Shown: positions 39,001 to 48,109 of the stretch, one piece after another
How positions within the stretch are numbered: the stretch's first letter is position 1
Layout of the letters: every line of letters begins with the position of its first letter
Translations under genes and position numbers: made by a program
NCBI GenBank assembly: GCA_051745395.1
Contig: JBNJEA010000006.1
Span: forward strand, 1 to 55,893
Length of the DNA: 55,893 nt
Reading direction: 5' to 3'
Origin: JBNJEA01 sp051745395
GTDB taxonomy: Bacteria; Desulfobacterota; Desulfobacteria; Desulfobacterales; Desulfosalsimonadaceae
Notes under the pieces: generated by a model
Seen by the model: only the letters and a program-made list of their open reading frames with translations
Databases searched by the model: none
What the model was told of the DNA's origin: nothing

Positions 39001-41574
39001 ATGGATACGGCCGATCCGCTCCACGACACCCTCAAAGCCGGCGCATTCCCATCCCCGACAGCATCATATCGCCGTTGCGGCTACCATCGTCCCATTATCG
39101 CCCTGCTGGCCGGATTTATTGCCGGCATTATCATCGGCCGGCACCTGCCGGGCCATTTTATTGTCGCCTGGCTGTTTGCCGGTTTTGCCGCCTGTTACCT
39201 AATCCGGTGCCTTAGGCAAAACCAGGGGGCCGTCATTGCCCCGCTGCTGCTTTTTGCGGCCCTGGGCTACAATGCCATATCACCGGCAACCCTTCCGGTA
39301 TTTCCGCCCGATACCGTCCGGCCCTACATAGACAACCAGGCCCATCGCATTTCAGGCCGCATTGCCCAATCCCCTGCTCAGACATCATACCGGACCCAAT
39401 GTATCCTGGATGATTTGCAGATCGAAACCGACAGACAACATCGGTCCAAAACAGATCTGCCCGGACGCCTTAGAGCCAACTTTTACGGATCCGTACCCGA
39501 CATTGGCGCCGGGACCCGGATTGTTTTGACCGCCAAAATCCGAGCGCTGAACAACTTCAACAACCCCGGGGGATTTAATTACAAGCAATACATGGCCGAT
39601 CAGCGTATATGGGGCGCCGTTTACGGCAACGGCGAAAAAATCACGACAGAAAACCAGCCGGAAATTTCTTTTCAACGCCTTATCGGAAACTGCCGGGCAT
39701 CGATTGACTCCGCCCTCGGGGAGGTGGCTTCAGGTGACGGCCGTGCCGTATTGTCCGCCCTGATTATCGGCAAAAAGGAAAAAATCACACCGGCCCTCCG
39801 CGATGCCTTCAGCCGGGCCGGGGTCAGCCACCTGCTCGCCATTTCCGGCTTACACATCGGCATTGTGGCCACCTGCGCCTTTTTGTTGTTCCAAGGGCTT
39901 GTGTCGCGATTTCCTTTTTTCCTGCGCCGGGCGTGGGTCAAGAAAGCGGCGGCCGTAATGGCGTTATTTCCCGTCATCGGATACGGGCTGATTTCCGGGA
40001 TGTCGCCTTCCACCCAGCGGGCGGTCATCATGGTCAGCGTCTTTTTGGCGGCCTTTATACTGGATCGCCAATACAACGCCGCCAACACCCTGGCCACGGC
40101 AGCCCTGGCCATTTTAATCGCAGCCCCGGCCGCATTGTTTCATATTTCCTTTCAACTTTCCTTTGCCGCGGTCGCCGCCATTTTATACGGCCTTTTTCTG
40201 CTGCCGGCAAAGACCGACAGCGTCACGGCCTCCTTTGCACGGCGCATCCGGAAAACCGTTATTGATTTTTCTTTCGTATCGGCGTTTGCCATCGTCGGCA
40301 CCATGCCCCTGGTGATGCATTATTTCAACCAGGTATCGCTGCTGGGGCTTTTTTCGAACCTCATCCTGGTCCCTCTGATCGGATTTATCGTGGTCCCTGC
40401 CGGTCTGCTGTCCGCACTGGTGTTTTCCTGCTGGAAGCCGGCGGCAATGATGGGATTTCATTTGGCTGCCGGTCTTTTACACCCCGGCATTGGCATTGTT
40501 AAATACATTGCCGCCTTGCCGTTCGGGGCGTTCAAAACCATCACCCCTTCGGTACTGGAAATTTTCTGCGTATATGCCCTGTTGATCGGCATTTTCTTTC
40601 TATTGAGCCAGAAGACGGGCCGGTCAGCGGATACGGCACCCCCTCCGAGTCCTTCACAATCTTTGCGCCCCGACAGCCGACACAAGCGCATAGTGGCCGG
40701 ACTGGTGCTCTGTATTTCGCTGATATTGGCCGCCGATATGGGCTACTGGCTGCATCGCCGATTTTTTCATACCGATTTCCGGGTTTCGATATTGGACGTG
40801 GGGCAGGGAAACGCCACGCTTCTGGAAATCCCCGGCGGAAAGACGATGTTGATCGACGGCGGCGGATTTAGCAACAACGAAATCTTCGACGTGGGCCGCT
40901 TACTGGTGGCCCCCTATCTGTGGCGCAACAAGATTGCCGCCATCGATACCGTGGTATTGTCCCATCCCGATGCCGATCACTTAAACGGCTTAATTTATAT
41001 CCTCCAACATTTCCGCATCGGGCGAGTCATTTCCACGCAACAGCCGGCGCAGACAGCAGAGTATAAAAACTTCCGCTCCATCATCGACAAAAAAAATATC
41101 GCCCATCCTCCCTATGAAGGTCTTGCCCGGCACCGGAAAATCAACGGCGTAACCATAGGCATCCTCTACCCGCCGAAAGACCGCGAAAAATGGCTCGAAC
41201 CCCAAAAAACCAACAACGCCTCCATCCTCTTGCGCGCAAGCTACAAGGACACCTCCCTTTTGTTTACCGGCGATATTGAAAAACCCGGGGAGCGCCACGC
41301 CATCGATATGGCCGGCCCCCGCCTTGAAGCTGACATATTGCTCGCCCCCCACCACGGCAGCAAAACCTCTTCCTCGAAAGCATTTTTGAAGGCCGTCGAT
41401 CCGGACCTGGCGATTTTTTCCTCGCGCAAAAGCCGCTTCGGCCATCCTTCGGCCGAGATGATTACCCGCTACGAAAAGCAAAACATTGATATAATGGAAA
41501 CCGATTCGTGCGGTGCCGTCCGGATCGGGGTGGGGGCGGATCATCGCAGCATTCTGCCGACGATTGCAAAATAA
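39001..41574 (+). CDS. comEC: ComEC/Rec2-type DNA uptake channel protein
   Basis: An 857-residue membrane protein with the full three-part ComEC layout. An N-terminal hydrophobic region with a DUF4131/OB-like part (about 30-220) is followed by the Competence domain with SHLLAISGLHIGI (about 277-289) and many helices. A C-terminal metallo-beta-lactamase-like domain (about 595-857) begins SILDVGQGNATLLEIPGG and contains LSHPDADHLNGL (HxDxDH) and LLAPHHGSK. In competent bacteria ComEC passes single-stranded DNA through the inner membrane and the last domain is a candidate nuclease. No other competence gene is in the window. The ATG at 39001 has no evident ribosome binding site; a 15-bp tandem repeat precedes it. 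Confidence 0.94.
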   Translation: MDTADPLHDTLKAGAFPSPTASYRRCGYHRPIIALLAGFIAGIIIGRHLPGHFIVAWLFAGFAACYLIRCLRQNQGAVIAPLLLFAALGYNAISPATLPVFPPDTVRPYIDNQAHRISGRIAQSPAQTSYRTQCILDDLQIETDRQHRSKTDLPGRLRANFYGSVPDIGAGTRIVLTAKIRALNNFNNPGGFNYKQYMADQRIWGAVYGNGEKITTENQPEISFQRLIGNCRASIDSALGEVASGDGRAVLSALIIGKKEKITPALRDAFSRAGVSHLLAISGLHIGIVATCAFLLFQGLVSRFPFFLRRAWVKKAAAVMALFPVIGYGLISGMSPSTQRAVIMVSVFLAAFILDRQYNAANTLATAALAILIAAPAALFHISFQLSFAAVAAILYGLFLLPAKTDSVTASFARRIRKTVIDFSFVSAFAIVGTMPLVMHYFNQVSLLGLFSNLILVPLIGFIVVPAGLLSALVFSCWKPAAMMGFHLAAGLLHPGIGIVKYIAALPFGAFKTITPSVLEIFCVYALLIGIFFLLSQKTGRSADTAPPPSPSQSLRPDSRHKRIVAGLVLCISLILAADMGYWLHRRFFHTDFRVSILDVGQGNATLLEIPGGKTMLIDGGGFSNNEIFDVGRLLVAPYLWRNKIAAIDTVVLSHPDADHLNGLIYILQHFRIGRVISTQQPAQTAEYKNFRSIIDKKNIAHPPYEGLARHRKINGVTIGILYPPKDREKWLEPQKTNNASILLRASYKDTSLLFTGDIEKPGERHAIDMAGPRLEADILLAPHHGSKTSSSKAFLKAVDPDLAIFSSRKSRFGHPSAEMITRYEKQNIDIMETDSCGAVRIGVGADHRSILPTIAK

Positions 41575-41597
41575 AATAATGGTCCCGGAAAAACCAC

Positions 41598-41653
41598 AAA
41601 AAAAAGCCTTGCCCGAAAACAAACGTCGGTTCTGACGCTTTTCGAAGCAAGGC
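41598..41653 (-). terminator. Intrinsic terminator at the end of the ribosomal super-operon
   Basis: Read on the minus strand, GCCTTGC (41653-41647) and GCAAGGC (41612-41606) form the base of a stem whose interior (CGAAAAGCGTC with GACGTTTGTTTTCG) also pairs. Eight T residues follow (41605-41598). It lies about 50 bases after rplQ. On the plus strand there is no good T-tract, so comEC termination here is less clear. Confidence 0.88.
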
Positions 41654-41702
41654 TTGCTTATCCATCCGAACCACCGGTCATTTCCCGACCGGTCGAATAA
41701 AT

Positions 41703-42086
41703 TTACTTTTTGCCGCCGGATCGGGATTGAGGCTCGCCGATTAGCTCCACCATGGTTAAAGGGGCGGCATCGCCGGGGCGGGGCCCCAGTTTGACCAGTC
41801 GGGTATAACCGCCGGAAACCGCGTTGTAGCGCTGCGGTGCTTCGGCAAACAGTTTATGCACAACCGCCTTTTCCCGAACAATGGACAAAGCCTGGCGCCG
41901 GGCATGCAAGTCGCCGCGCTTGGCCAGGGTCACGAGATGATCGGCCCAGCGGCGCAGTTCCTTGGCCTTGGTATCGGTGGTCTTAATCCGGTCATGTTTG
42001 AAAAGGGATGTGACCATATTCCGAAACATCGCTTTGCGATGACTTGTGGTGCGATTTAATTTGACTCCGCTTTTTCTGTGACGCAT
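41703..42086 (-). CDS. rplQ: 50S ribosomal protein L17
   Basis: A 127-residue protein with the L17 start MRHRKSGVKLNRTTSHRKAM and LAKRGDLHARRQALS in the middle. It is the last gene of the alpha operon, two bases after rpoA, and is followed by an intrinsic terminator. L17 sits near the exit tunnel of the large subunit. The C-terminal extension (LIGEPQSRSGGKK) is short and basic. Confidence 0.98.
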   Translation of the reverse strand: MRHRKSGVKLNRTTSHRKAMFRNMVTSLFKHDRIKTTDTKAKELRRWADHLVTLAKRGDLHARRQALSIVREKAVVHKLFAEAPQRYNAVSGGYTRLVKLGPRPGDAAPLTMVELIGEPQSRSGGKK

Positions 42087-42088
42087 GA

Positions 42089-43114
42089 TTAATTCTCTCC
42101 CTGCTCCTGGTCTTCTTCGGGCGGCACAAACCCTTCCAGTTTCATCCCGAGGGAAAGGCCCATCTCCGATAACAGTTCTTTGATCTCATTTAATGATTTG
42201 CGGCCGAAATTCTTCGTCTTCAGCATTTCGGCTTCCGTGCGCTGGACCAGTTGATAGATTTTCCGGATATTGGCGTTGCGCAGGCAGTTGGCACTGCGGA
42301 CCGATAATTCCAGTTCATCGACATCCAGGTACAGATTTTCATTGAATTTCGGACGGGATTCGTCTTCGGAAGGTTCCGGCATGGACGGTTCCTGGTCCTC
42401 GTCGAAATTAATGAACGCGTTCATCTGCTCTTTTAAAATCTTGGCGGCATAGGCGATGGCGTTCTCGGGTTTAACCGAGCCATCTGTCCAGATTTCCATG
42501 GTCAGCTTGTCATAGTCGGTCTTCTGGCCTACCCGGGCATTGCCCACCAAGTAGTTGACCCGTTGAATCGGGGAAAAAATGGCATCAATGGGCAGGGTGC
42601 CGACCGGGGCTTCCGGGTCCTGATTGGCCTCGGCCAGGGAATATCCCTTGCCGGCGGAAACCGTCATGACCATCTCCAGCGACCCTTCGGATGTCAGGGT
42701 GGCGATATGCTGGGCGGGATTTAACACTTCGACCCGGCCGTCCGAACTGACGATATCGTGGGCCGTAACCTCCCGTTCGCCCTCGCACTTGACGTGCACC
42801 GTCTTCGGTTCGGCATCTTCCATTTTCACCCGAACCTTCTTGAGATTTAATATGATTTCGGAAACATCTTCCAAAACACCGGTAATGGTGGTGTATTCGT
42901 GCATCACCCCCTCGATTTTCACCGAGGAAATGGCCGCGCCGTAAAGAGACGACAGAATGATGCGGCGCAAGGAATTGCCAATGGTAATGCCGAACCCGCG
43001 TTCAAGAGGCTCCCACACAAATTTGCCGTATGTTTCCGTCTGGCGGTCGATCTGCACCTTGCCCGGTTTAATCAGCTCCCGCCAGTTCATATATGTTAAT
43101 TCGTTCAAGGACAT
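42089..43114 (-). CDS. rpoA: RNA polymerase alpha subunit
   Basis: A 341-residue alpha subunit. The N-terminal dimerisation domain has the conserved WEPLERGFGITIGNSLRRILLSS-like stretch (here with RIILSSL). An acidic linker (FDEDQEPSMPEPSEDES) leads to the C-terminal domain with VRSANCLRNANI, which holds the Arg equivalent to E. coli Arg265 for UP-element and activator contacts, and GRKSLNEIKELLSEMGLSLGM. It assembles the core polymerase. It lies between rpsD and rplQ in the standard alpha operon; the 149-bp gap to rpsD has no gene. Confidence 0.98.
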   Translation of the reverse strand: MSLNELTYMNWRELIKPGKVQIDRQTETYGKFVWEPLERGFGITIGNSLRRIILSSLYGAAISSVKIEGVMHEYTTITGVLEDVSEIILNLKKVRVKMEDAEPKTVHVKCEGEREVTAHDIVSSDGRVEVLNPAQHIATLTSEGSLEMVMTVSAGKGYSLAEANQDPEAPVGTLPIDAIFSPIQRVNYLVGNARVGQKTDYDKLTMEIWTDGSVKPENAIAYAAKILKEQMNAFINFDEDQEPSMPEPSEDESRPKFNENLYLDVDELELSVRSANCLRNANIRKIYQLVQRTEAEMLKTKNFGRKSLNEIKELLSEMGLSLGMKLEGFVPPEEDQEQGEN

Positions 43115-43263
43115 TGTTAATCTCCGCTCGTTAATTTATCGCAATCCGAAAAAGCAAGTGGGTTCCGGATATCTCTGGAGATCCATAAAAAATGACAGGC
43201 GCAGCATCGGGGCGTTTCCGAAAATCGCATGACCCCGCGCCATCGAGAAGGATACCGGGTGCG

Positions 43264-43893
43264 CTACTTCGAATAGAACTCAATAATCTGATTTTCCTGA
43301 ATCGGCATGGTAATATCATCGCGCACCGGCATGGTCTTGACGGTACCCTTCAGCTTGTCCTTTTCGAGTTCCAGCCATTGCGGCATGCCGCGACGCACCA
43401 CTGCCTCGACAGCTTCCGTGATGGCCTCCACGTTGTTGCTCTTTTCCCGGACTTCAATCACATCACCGGCATTGACCTGGTAAGAAGGGATGTTGACCTT
43501 TTTGCCGTTTACCAGGAAATGATTGTGCCGGGCCAGCTGACGTGCCTGGGCACGGGAGTTGGCAAAGCCCAGCCGATAGACCACGTTGTCGAGACGGCGC
43601 TCAAGCATGATAAGCAGCCGGGTTCCGGTAACGCCCTTGCCCCGGTCGGAACGTTGAAAATACAGCCGGAACTGTTTTTCGGAAAGACCGTATAAACGAC
43701 GGACTTTCTGCTTTTCCCGAAGCTGAAGGCCGTAATCCGATATCTTGCCGCCCCGGCGCTGGCCATGCTGGCCCGGCGGATAGGTACGGCGGTCAATGGA
43801 GCATTTATCGGAATAACAACGATCGCCCTTGAGATACAATTTCAAATTTTCCCGCCGGCACAACCGGCAGACAGATCCACGATATCGTGACAA
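43264..43893 (-). CDS. rpsD: 30S ribosomal protein S4 (zinc-binding form)
   Basis: A 209-residue S4. The N-terminus carries the four-Cys zinc site (CRLCRRE, then CYSDKC), so this is the C+ form. The S4 RNA-binding domain has RLDNVVYRLGFANSRAQARQL. S4 is a primary binder of 16S rRNA and in E. coli also represses its own operon. Here it lies between rpsK and rpoA as usual, with a 64-base gap after rpsK. Confidence 0.98.
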   Translation of the reverse strand: MSRYRGSVCRLCRRENLKLYLKGDRCYSDKCSIDRRTYPPGQHGQRRGGKISDYGLQLREKQKVRRLYGLSEKQFRLYFQRSDRGKGVTGTRLLIMLERRLDNVVYRLGFANSRAQARQLARHNHFLVNGKKVNIPSYQVNAGDVIEVREKSNNVEAITEAVEAVVRRGMPQWLELEKDKLKGTVKTMPVRDDITMPIQENQIIEFYSK

Positions 43894-43957
43894 CGTATCC
43901 TCCCTGAGATTCTATATCATTCGTACCAAATGACTTGGTTATGGATGGCTTTCGACT

Positions 43958-44350
43958 TTAGACGCGCCGCCTCTTGGGCGGTTTGCATCCATTGTGCGGC
44001 ACCGGGGTTACATCCCGGATCAGTGTCACGGTCAGCCCGACGGCCTGCAGGGTCTTAATGGCCGATTCCCGGCCGGGGCCCGGTCCTTTGACGTAGACCT
44101 CGACGTTTTTCAAGCCGTGCTCCATGCCTTTTTTGGCTGCATTTTCCGAGGCCAGCTGGGCGGCAAACGGCGTGGATTTCCGGGACCCCTTAAACCCGTT
44201 CATGCCGGCAGTCGACCAGGAAATGACGTTGCCGGTCGGATCGGTGACCGTGATGATGGTGTTGTTAAACGTCGACTGGATATGCACCACGCCGTTTAAT
44301 ATATTCTTTTTAACCTTTTTTTTGGTACGGACTGCTTTTCGTTTTGCCAT
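43958..44350 (-). CDS. rpsK: 30S ribosomal protein S11
   Basis: A 130-residue S11 with a lysine-rich start, then GVVHIQSTFNNTIITVTDP and STPFAAQLASENAAKKGMEHG. The end is VTPVPHNGCKPPKRRRV, with the Asn-Gly pair where isoaspartate forms in several bacteria. It lies on the platform of the small subunit and contacts mRNA near the Shine-Dalgarno helix. It is 25 bases downstream of rpsM. Confidence 0.98.
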   Translation of the reverse strand: MAKRKAVRTKKKVKKNILNGVVHIQSTFNNTIITVTDPTGNVISWSTAGMNGFKGSRKSTPFAAQLASENAAKKGMEHGLKNVEVYVKGPGPGRESAIKTLQAVGLTVTLIRDVTPVPHNGCKPPKRRRV

Positions 44351-44375
44351 CGGTTCTGCCTCTATATTGGTTTTG

Positions 44376-44759
44376 TTACTTTTTCTTTACGCCGCCTTTT
44401 TTCTTGACCGCTGCCCGTCGCGGCCCTTTGCGCGTGCGGGCGTTGGTGCCCGTATGCTGGCCCCGCACCGGCAATGACCGACGATGGCGAAGGCCCCGGT
44501 AACACCCGAGATCCATCAAGCGTTTGATATTTATGGAAACGTCGGTTCTCAGTTCCCCTTCCACCTTATAATCGTTGTCAATGGCCTTCCGGATTTCATT
44601 GATCTCCGTGTCGGTCAAATCGTCGGTTTTGGTGGTTTCGTCAATGCGCAGTCTGGACAGGATTTCGCGCGACGTGGAAAAACCGATCCCGTAAATATAG
44701 GTCAGGCCGATGACGACGTTTTTGCCCCTCGGTAAATCGACTCCTGCAATTCTAGCCAA
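44376..44759 (-). CDS. rpsM: 30S ribosomal protein S13
   Basis: A 127-residue S13 starting ARIAGVDLPRGKNVVIGLTY, with LPVRGQHTGTNARTRKGPRR near the C-terminus and a basic tail of Lys and Gly (KKKGGVKKK). It contacts the P-site tRNA and bridges the subunits. It lies 15 bases downstream of rpmJ and is the first large gene of the alpha operon. Confidence 0.98.
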   Translation of the reverse strand: MARIAGVDLPRGKNVVIGLTYIYGIGFSTSREILSRLRIDETTKTDDLTDTEINEIRKAIDNDYKVEGELRTDVSINIKRLMDLGCYRGLRHRRSLPVRGQHTGTNARTRKGPRRAAVKKKGGVKKK

Positions 44760-44774
44760 TGTGAATGCCTCCTT

Positions 44775-44888
44775 TTAACCCTGCCGCTGTTTATGTCGTT
44801 TGTTGATGCAAATGACACGAACGGTACCCCGCCGCTTGATCACTTTGCAGTTGCGGCATATTTTTTTCACGGATGCCCTAACCTTCAT
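44775..44888 (-). CDS. rpmJ: 50S ribosomal protein L36
   Basis: A 37-codon gene, ATG at 44888 and TAA at 44775-44777, translated by hand. It begins MKVRASVKKICRNCKVIKRR and ends with VICINKRHKQRQG, the standard zinc-ribbon L36 with its Cys, Cys, Cys, His ligands. It is the usual neighbour of infA and rpsM. The ribosome binding site GGAG lies upstream (AGGAGATAAA before ATG). Confidence 0.97.
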   Translation of the reverse strand: MKVRASVKKICRNCKVIKRRGTVRVICINKRHKQRQG

Positions 44889-44943
44889 TTTATCTCCTCA
44901 TCAAACGCATCGGTTTCTAAAAAATATAGCGTCATTGCCGATA

Positions 44944-45162
44944 TTATTTGGAGCGGTACGTAATCCGCCCCCGGGTCAGATCATAGGGCGACAGCTCAAC
45001 GGTCACCGCATCACCGGGCAATATTTTAATGAAATGCATGCGCATCTTACCCGACAGGTGCGCAAGTATCTCGTGCTTGTTTTCCAGTTCCACTTTAAAC
45101 ATTGCATTCGGCAGGGTTTCCACCACCCGGCCCTGAACCTTTATCGGTTCTTCCTTTGCCAT
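44944..45162 (-). CDS. infA: Translation initiation factor IF-1
   Basis: A 72-residue single OB-fold protein, MAKEEPIKVQGRVVETLPNA through NKHEILAHLSGKMRMHFI and GDAVTVELSPYDLTRGRITY. It blocks the A site during initiation. It lies directly after secY; the map and adk genes often found between secY and infA in other bacteria are missing here. Gaps of 65 and 55 bases flank it. Confidence 0.98.
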   Translation of the reverse strand: MAKEEPIKVQGRVVETLPNAMFKVELENKHEILAHLSGKMRMHFIKILPGDAVTVELSPYDLTRGRITYRSK

Positions 45163-45227
45163 GCAAGACTCCTATCCGAAATTTGTCATTATCCGATCGT
45201 GTTTCCGGCTGCAAGCCGCCCCCTTGA

Positions 45228-46547
45228 TCACCGCTTTTTCTTTCCGCCGGCGGTTTGCAAAAACCCTTCGTAGTTGCGAGTGATCAGGTGGGATTCCACC
45301 TGCTGTACCGTATCGATAGACACCCCGACGACAATGAGCAAGGCGGTGCCGCCGAAGTAAAAGGGCACGTTGAACTTGGTCATCAGTATCGAAGGCAACA
45401 CGCAGACCGCAGACACATACAGGGCGCCGCCGAGTGTGATGCGGCTCAATACCTTGTCGATGTAGTCCGCTGTCCGTTTGCCGGGCCGGATGCCGGGAAT
45501 ATAGCCGCCGTACTTTTTCATGTTTTCCGCCACATCGGCCGGATTAAACACGATGGCCGTGTAGAAGTAGCAGAAAAAGAAAATAAAGGCCACAAACATC
45601 AATTCGTAAATAATGGAGCCCGGTTTCAATGCGGATGCCACATACTGCATCATCGGGACCTGATCGAAAAAACTCGCCAGCGTGGACGGAAACATGATCA
45701 GCGAAGAGGCAAAAATCGGGGGGATCACGCCGGCGGTATTGATCTTTAACGGCAGATGGGTGCTTTGTCCGCCGTACATGCGACGGCCCACCACGCGCTT
45801 GGCATACTGGACCGGAATCCGCCGCTGGCCCTGCTCCATGAAAATAATGAAGGCCACCACGCCAACCATCAGCACTAGCAGAATCAAGGCACCGAAAATC
45901 CCCATTTCACCGCTGGAAATCATCCGGAAGGAATTGCCGATGGCCCGGGGCATACGCGCGACGATACCGGCAAAGATGATCAGGGAAATCCCGTTGCCGA
46001 TGCCGCGTTCGCTGATCTGCTCACCGAGCCACATGATAAAGGCGGTACCGGCGGTTAACGTAATCATGGTCATCAACCGGAACGCCCAGCCCGGCTCGAC
46101 CACGATTGCAGCATTGCCGGGCGCGGACATGTTTTCAAGCCCCACGCTGATGCCAAAGCCCTGAATCAGGCTCAACACGACCGTGCCGTAGCGGGTGTAC
46201 TGGGTAATTTTCTTCTTGCCCTGTTCGCCTTCCTTCTTTAACTGTTCGAGATGGGGGATGACCACCGTAAGCAACTGAAGAATAATCGAGGCACTGATGT
46301 AGGGCATGATGCCGAGGGCGAACACGGAGAGGCGCTCTAAGGCCCCGCCGGAAAACATATTGAAGATACCGAAAATCGTGTCCTGGTGCTGAGCAAAAAA
46401 GCCAGCCAGTGCATCGCCGTCTACCCCGGGGGTGGGGATATGGACACCAACGCGATAGACGATAAGCAAGGCCAGGGTATACAGGATCCGTCGTTTGAGT
46501 TCCGGAATTTTGAATATGTTGCCGATACCGGCACTTGAAACCGCCAT
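45228..46547 (-). CDS. secY: Protein translocase subunit SecY
   Basis: A 439-residue membrane protein with ten helices that forms the Sec channel. Conserved points are VYRVGVHIPTPGVD near the start, the GIMPYISASIILQLLT segment, WLGEQISERGIGNGISLIIF, and the cytosolic loop VQYAKRVVGRRMYGGQSTHLPLKIN, which contacts SecA and the ribosome. It starts two bases after rplO, typical of the spc operon, with GAGGGCG as ribosome binding site inside the end of rplO. Confidence 0.98.
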   Translation of the reverse strand: MAVSSAGIGNIFKIPELKRRILYTLALLIVYRVGVHIPTPGVDGDALAGFFAQHQDTIFGIFNMFSGGALERLSVFALGIMPYISASIILQLLTVVIPHLEQLKKEGEQGKKKITQYTRYGTVVLSLIQGFGISVGLENMSAPGNAAIVVEPGWAFRLMTMITLTAGTAFIMWLGEQISERGIGNGISLIIFAGIVARMPRAIGNSFRMISSGEMGIFGALILLVLMVGVVAFIIFMEQGQRRIPVQYAKRVVGRRMYGGQSTHLPLKINTAGVIPPIFASSLIMFPSTLASFFDQVPMMQYVASALKPGSIIYELMFVAFIFFFCYFYTAIVFNPADVAENMKKYGGYIPGIRPGKRTADYIDKVLSRITLGGALYVSAVCVLPSILMTKFNVPFYFGGTALLIVVGVSIDTVQQVESHLITRNYEGFLQTAGGKKKR

Positions 46548-46549
46548 GG

Positions 46550-46990
46550 CTATTCGCCCTCTACAGTACCGCCGGCCGCCTCAATCTTTTTGCGCGCAGA
46601 TTGACTGACAGCCGCGAGTTTGACATTCAGGGAAACACTGACATCGCCCTGCCCCAGGAGCTTGACCGGCTTGAACCGGTCCTTTATCAGGCCGGCGGTT
46701 CGCAGTGCGGCCGCATCCACGGTTGCACCGCTTTCAAAACGGCCGAGATCCCGAACATTGACGGTCGCATAAGATTTTTTAAACATATTGTGGAAACCGC
46801 GCTTGGGCAGCCGGCGATGCAGGGGCATCTGCCCGCCTTCAAAGCCGGGGCGCACACCACCGCCGGAACGGCATTTATGACCCTTCGTCCCTTTCCCCGC
46901 CGTTTTTCCCAGACCGGAGGCAACGCCTCGACCGGCACGTTTCCTGGAATGGGTGGCGCCTTTTTCGGGCGCTAATTCGTGCAGTCTCAT
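46550..46990 (-). CDS. rplO: 50S ribosomal protein L15
   Basis: A 146-residue L15 starting MRLHELAPEKGATHSRKRAG, with the glycine- and lysine-rich region GKGTKGHKCRSGGGVRPGFEGGQ. It overlaps rpmD by four bases (ATGA), so the two are coupled. It threads into 23S rRNA late in assembly. The C-terminus (KIEAAGGTVEGE) is typical. Confidence 0.98.
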   Translation of the reverse strand: MRLHELAPEKGATHSRKRAGRGVASGLGKTAGKGTKGHKCRSGGGVRPGFEGGQMPLHRRLPKRGFHNMFKKSYATVNVRDLGRFESGATVDAAALRTAGLIKDRFKPVKLLGQGDVSVSLNVKLAAVSQSARKKIEAAGGTVEGE

Positions 46991-47172
46991 GCTTTTTCCT
47001 CCACGCGAACAAGATGCGATACTTTGTTAGCCATGCCACGAATGGCCGGGGTGTCTTCCAGTTCCACCGTTTTGTGCATTCTGGTCAGCCCCATCCCTTT
47101 TAACGTCTGCCGCTGCTTTTCCGGGCGCCCGTGGATGCTCCGGACCAATGTAATCACTAATCGGCCAGCCAT
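46987..47172 (-). CDS. rpmD: 50S ribosomal protein L30
   Basis: A 61-residue L30. The ATG at 47172 (MAGRLVITLVRSIHG) has AAGGAT upstream at correct spacing and matches the family's N-terminus; a TTG three codons earlier is rejected. KQRQTLKGMGLTRMHKTVEL is the conserved core. It overlaps rplO by four bases and follows rpsE by 12 bases. Confidence 0.96.
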   Translation of the reverse strand: MAGRLVITLVRSIHGRPEKQRQTLKGMGLTRMHKTVELEDTPAIRGMANKVSHLVRVEEKA

Positions 47173-47184
47173 TGTATTCAATCC

Positions 47185-47685
47185 TTATATTTGCAGTTCT
47201 TCCGCCTCAATCCCGCGCTTGGTGGCAACCAGTTCCCGGCTCTGCAGTTTTTCCAGACCACTGATCGTCGCCTTGACCACATTGTGCGGATTGTTGGTTC
47301 CCAGGCACTTGGTCAAAATGTTTCGGACTCCCACGGCTTCGAGCACGGCGCGAACCGCACCGCCGGCGATAACACCGGTTCCCTTGCCGGCGGGTTTCAA
47401 AAAGACGCTGCCTGCGCCGAACCGCCCGGTAATCGGATATGGAATGGTGCCGTCGACCAGCGGGACATCCACCATGTTCTTTTTGGCCCGTTCCACGCCT
47501 TTGCGGATGGCTTCGGGCACTTCGTGGGCTTTGCCGAGCCCGTAGCCCACACGGCCCTCGCCGTCGCCGACGACCACCATGGCACTGAAACTAAACCGGC
47601 GGCCCCCTTTGACCACCTTGGCGACCCGGCTGATGTGAACCACCTTGTCAATATATAGATTCTCGTCCGTTTCTTTCTTGAGCAA
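47185..47685 (-). CDS. rpsE: 30S ribosomal protein S5
   Basis: A 166-residue S5. The start is TTG at 47685, supported by GGAGG 7 bases upstream. KVVKGGRRFSFSAMVVVGDGEGRVG is the conserved RNA-binding part, and AGGAVRAVLEAVGVRNILTK the C-terminal domain. S5 takes part in mRNA unwinding and in decoding fidelity. It lies in the standard spc operon order between rplR and rpmD. Confidence 0.97.
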   Translation of the reverse strand: MLKKETDENLYIDKVVHISRVAKVVKGGRRFSFSAMVVVGDGEGRVGYGLGKAHEVPEAIRKGVERAKKNMVDVPLVDGTIPYPITGRFGAGSVFLKPAGKGTGVIAGGAVRAVLEAVGVRNILTKCLGTNNPHNVVKATISGLEKLQSRELVATKRGIEAEELQI

Positions 47686-47704
47686 GGCAATGCCTCCTTC
47701 TTAT

Positions 47705-48073
47705 TTAAAAATCCAAACCGATTTCCCGGGCGCCCTCTGATACCGCCTTGACCCGGCCGTGGTACATATATCCGTTGCGGTCAAACACAACCTGTTTGAT
47801 TCCCTTCTGTGTCGCGCGCTCGGCAAGCTGTTTGCCGATATGAGTCGCTGCGGCCACCTTGTTTTCAAACTTTTCCCGATCACGGTTTGCCGCCTCCATG
47901 GTGGAGGCCGATGCGAGCGTGGCCCCCCGGGAATCATCAATGACCTGCGCGTAAATATGCTTTGCACTTCGAAACACGGTCAGGCGCGGCCGCTCCGGTG
48001 TTCCGTAAATGTTTTTCCGAATCCGCTTTTTCCGTTTGAGCCGCATGGCTTGTCTGGTATTCATGGACCCCAT
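47705..48073 (-). CDS. rplR: 50S ribosomal protein L18
   Basis: A 122-residue L18 if the ATG at 48073 is used (AGGGG about 10 bases upstream); an ATG at 48064 would give 119 residues and is also plausible, and a TTG at 48082 is less so. RLKRKKRIRKNIYGTPERPRLTVFRS is the basic 5S rRNA-binding part. FDRNGYMYHGRVKAVSEGAREIGLDF is the conserved end. L18 brings 5S rRNA into the large subunit. Confidence 0.96.
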   Translation of the reverse strand: MGSMNTRQAMRLKRKKRIRKNIYGTPERPRLTVFRSAKHIYAQVIDDSRGATLASASTMEAANRDREKFENKVAAATHIGKQLAERATQKGIKQVVFDRNGYMYHGRVKAVSEGAREIGLDF

Positions 48074-48109
48074 GATTGCCAACCCCTAATGGTAATGAAA
48101 TATTAAAAA

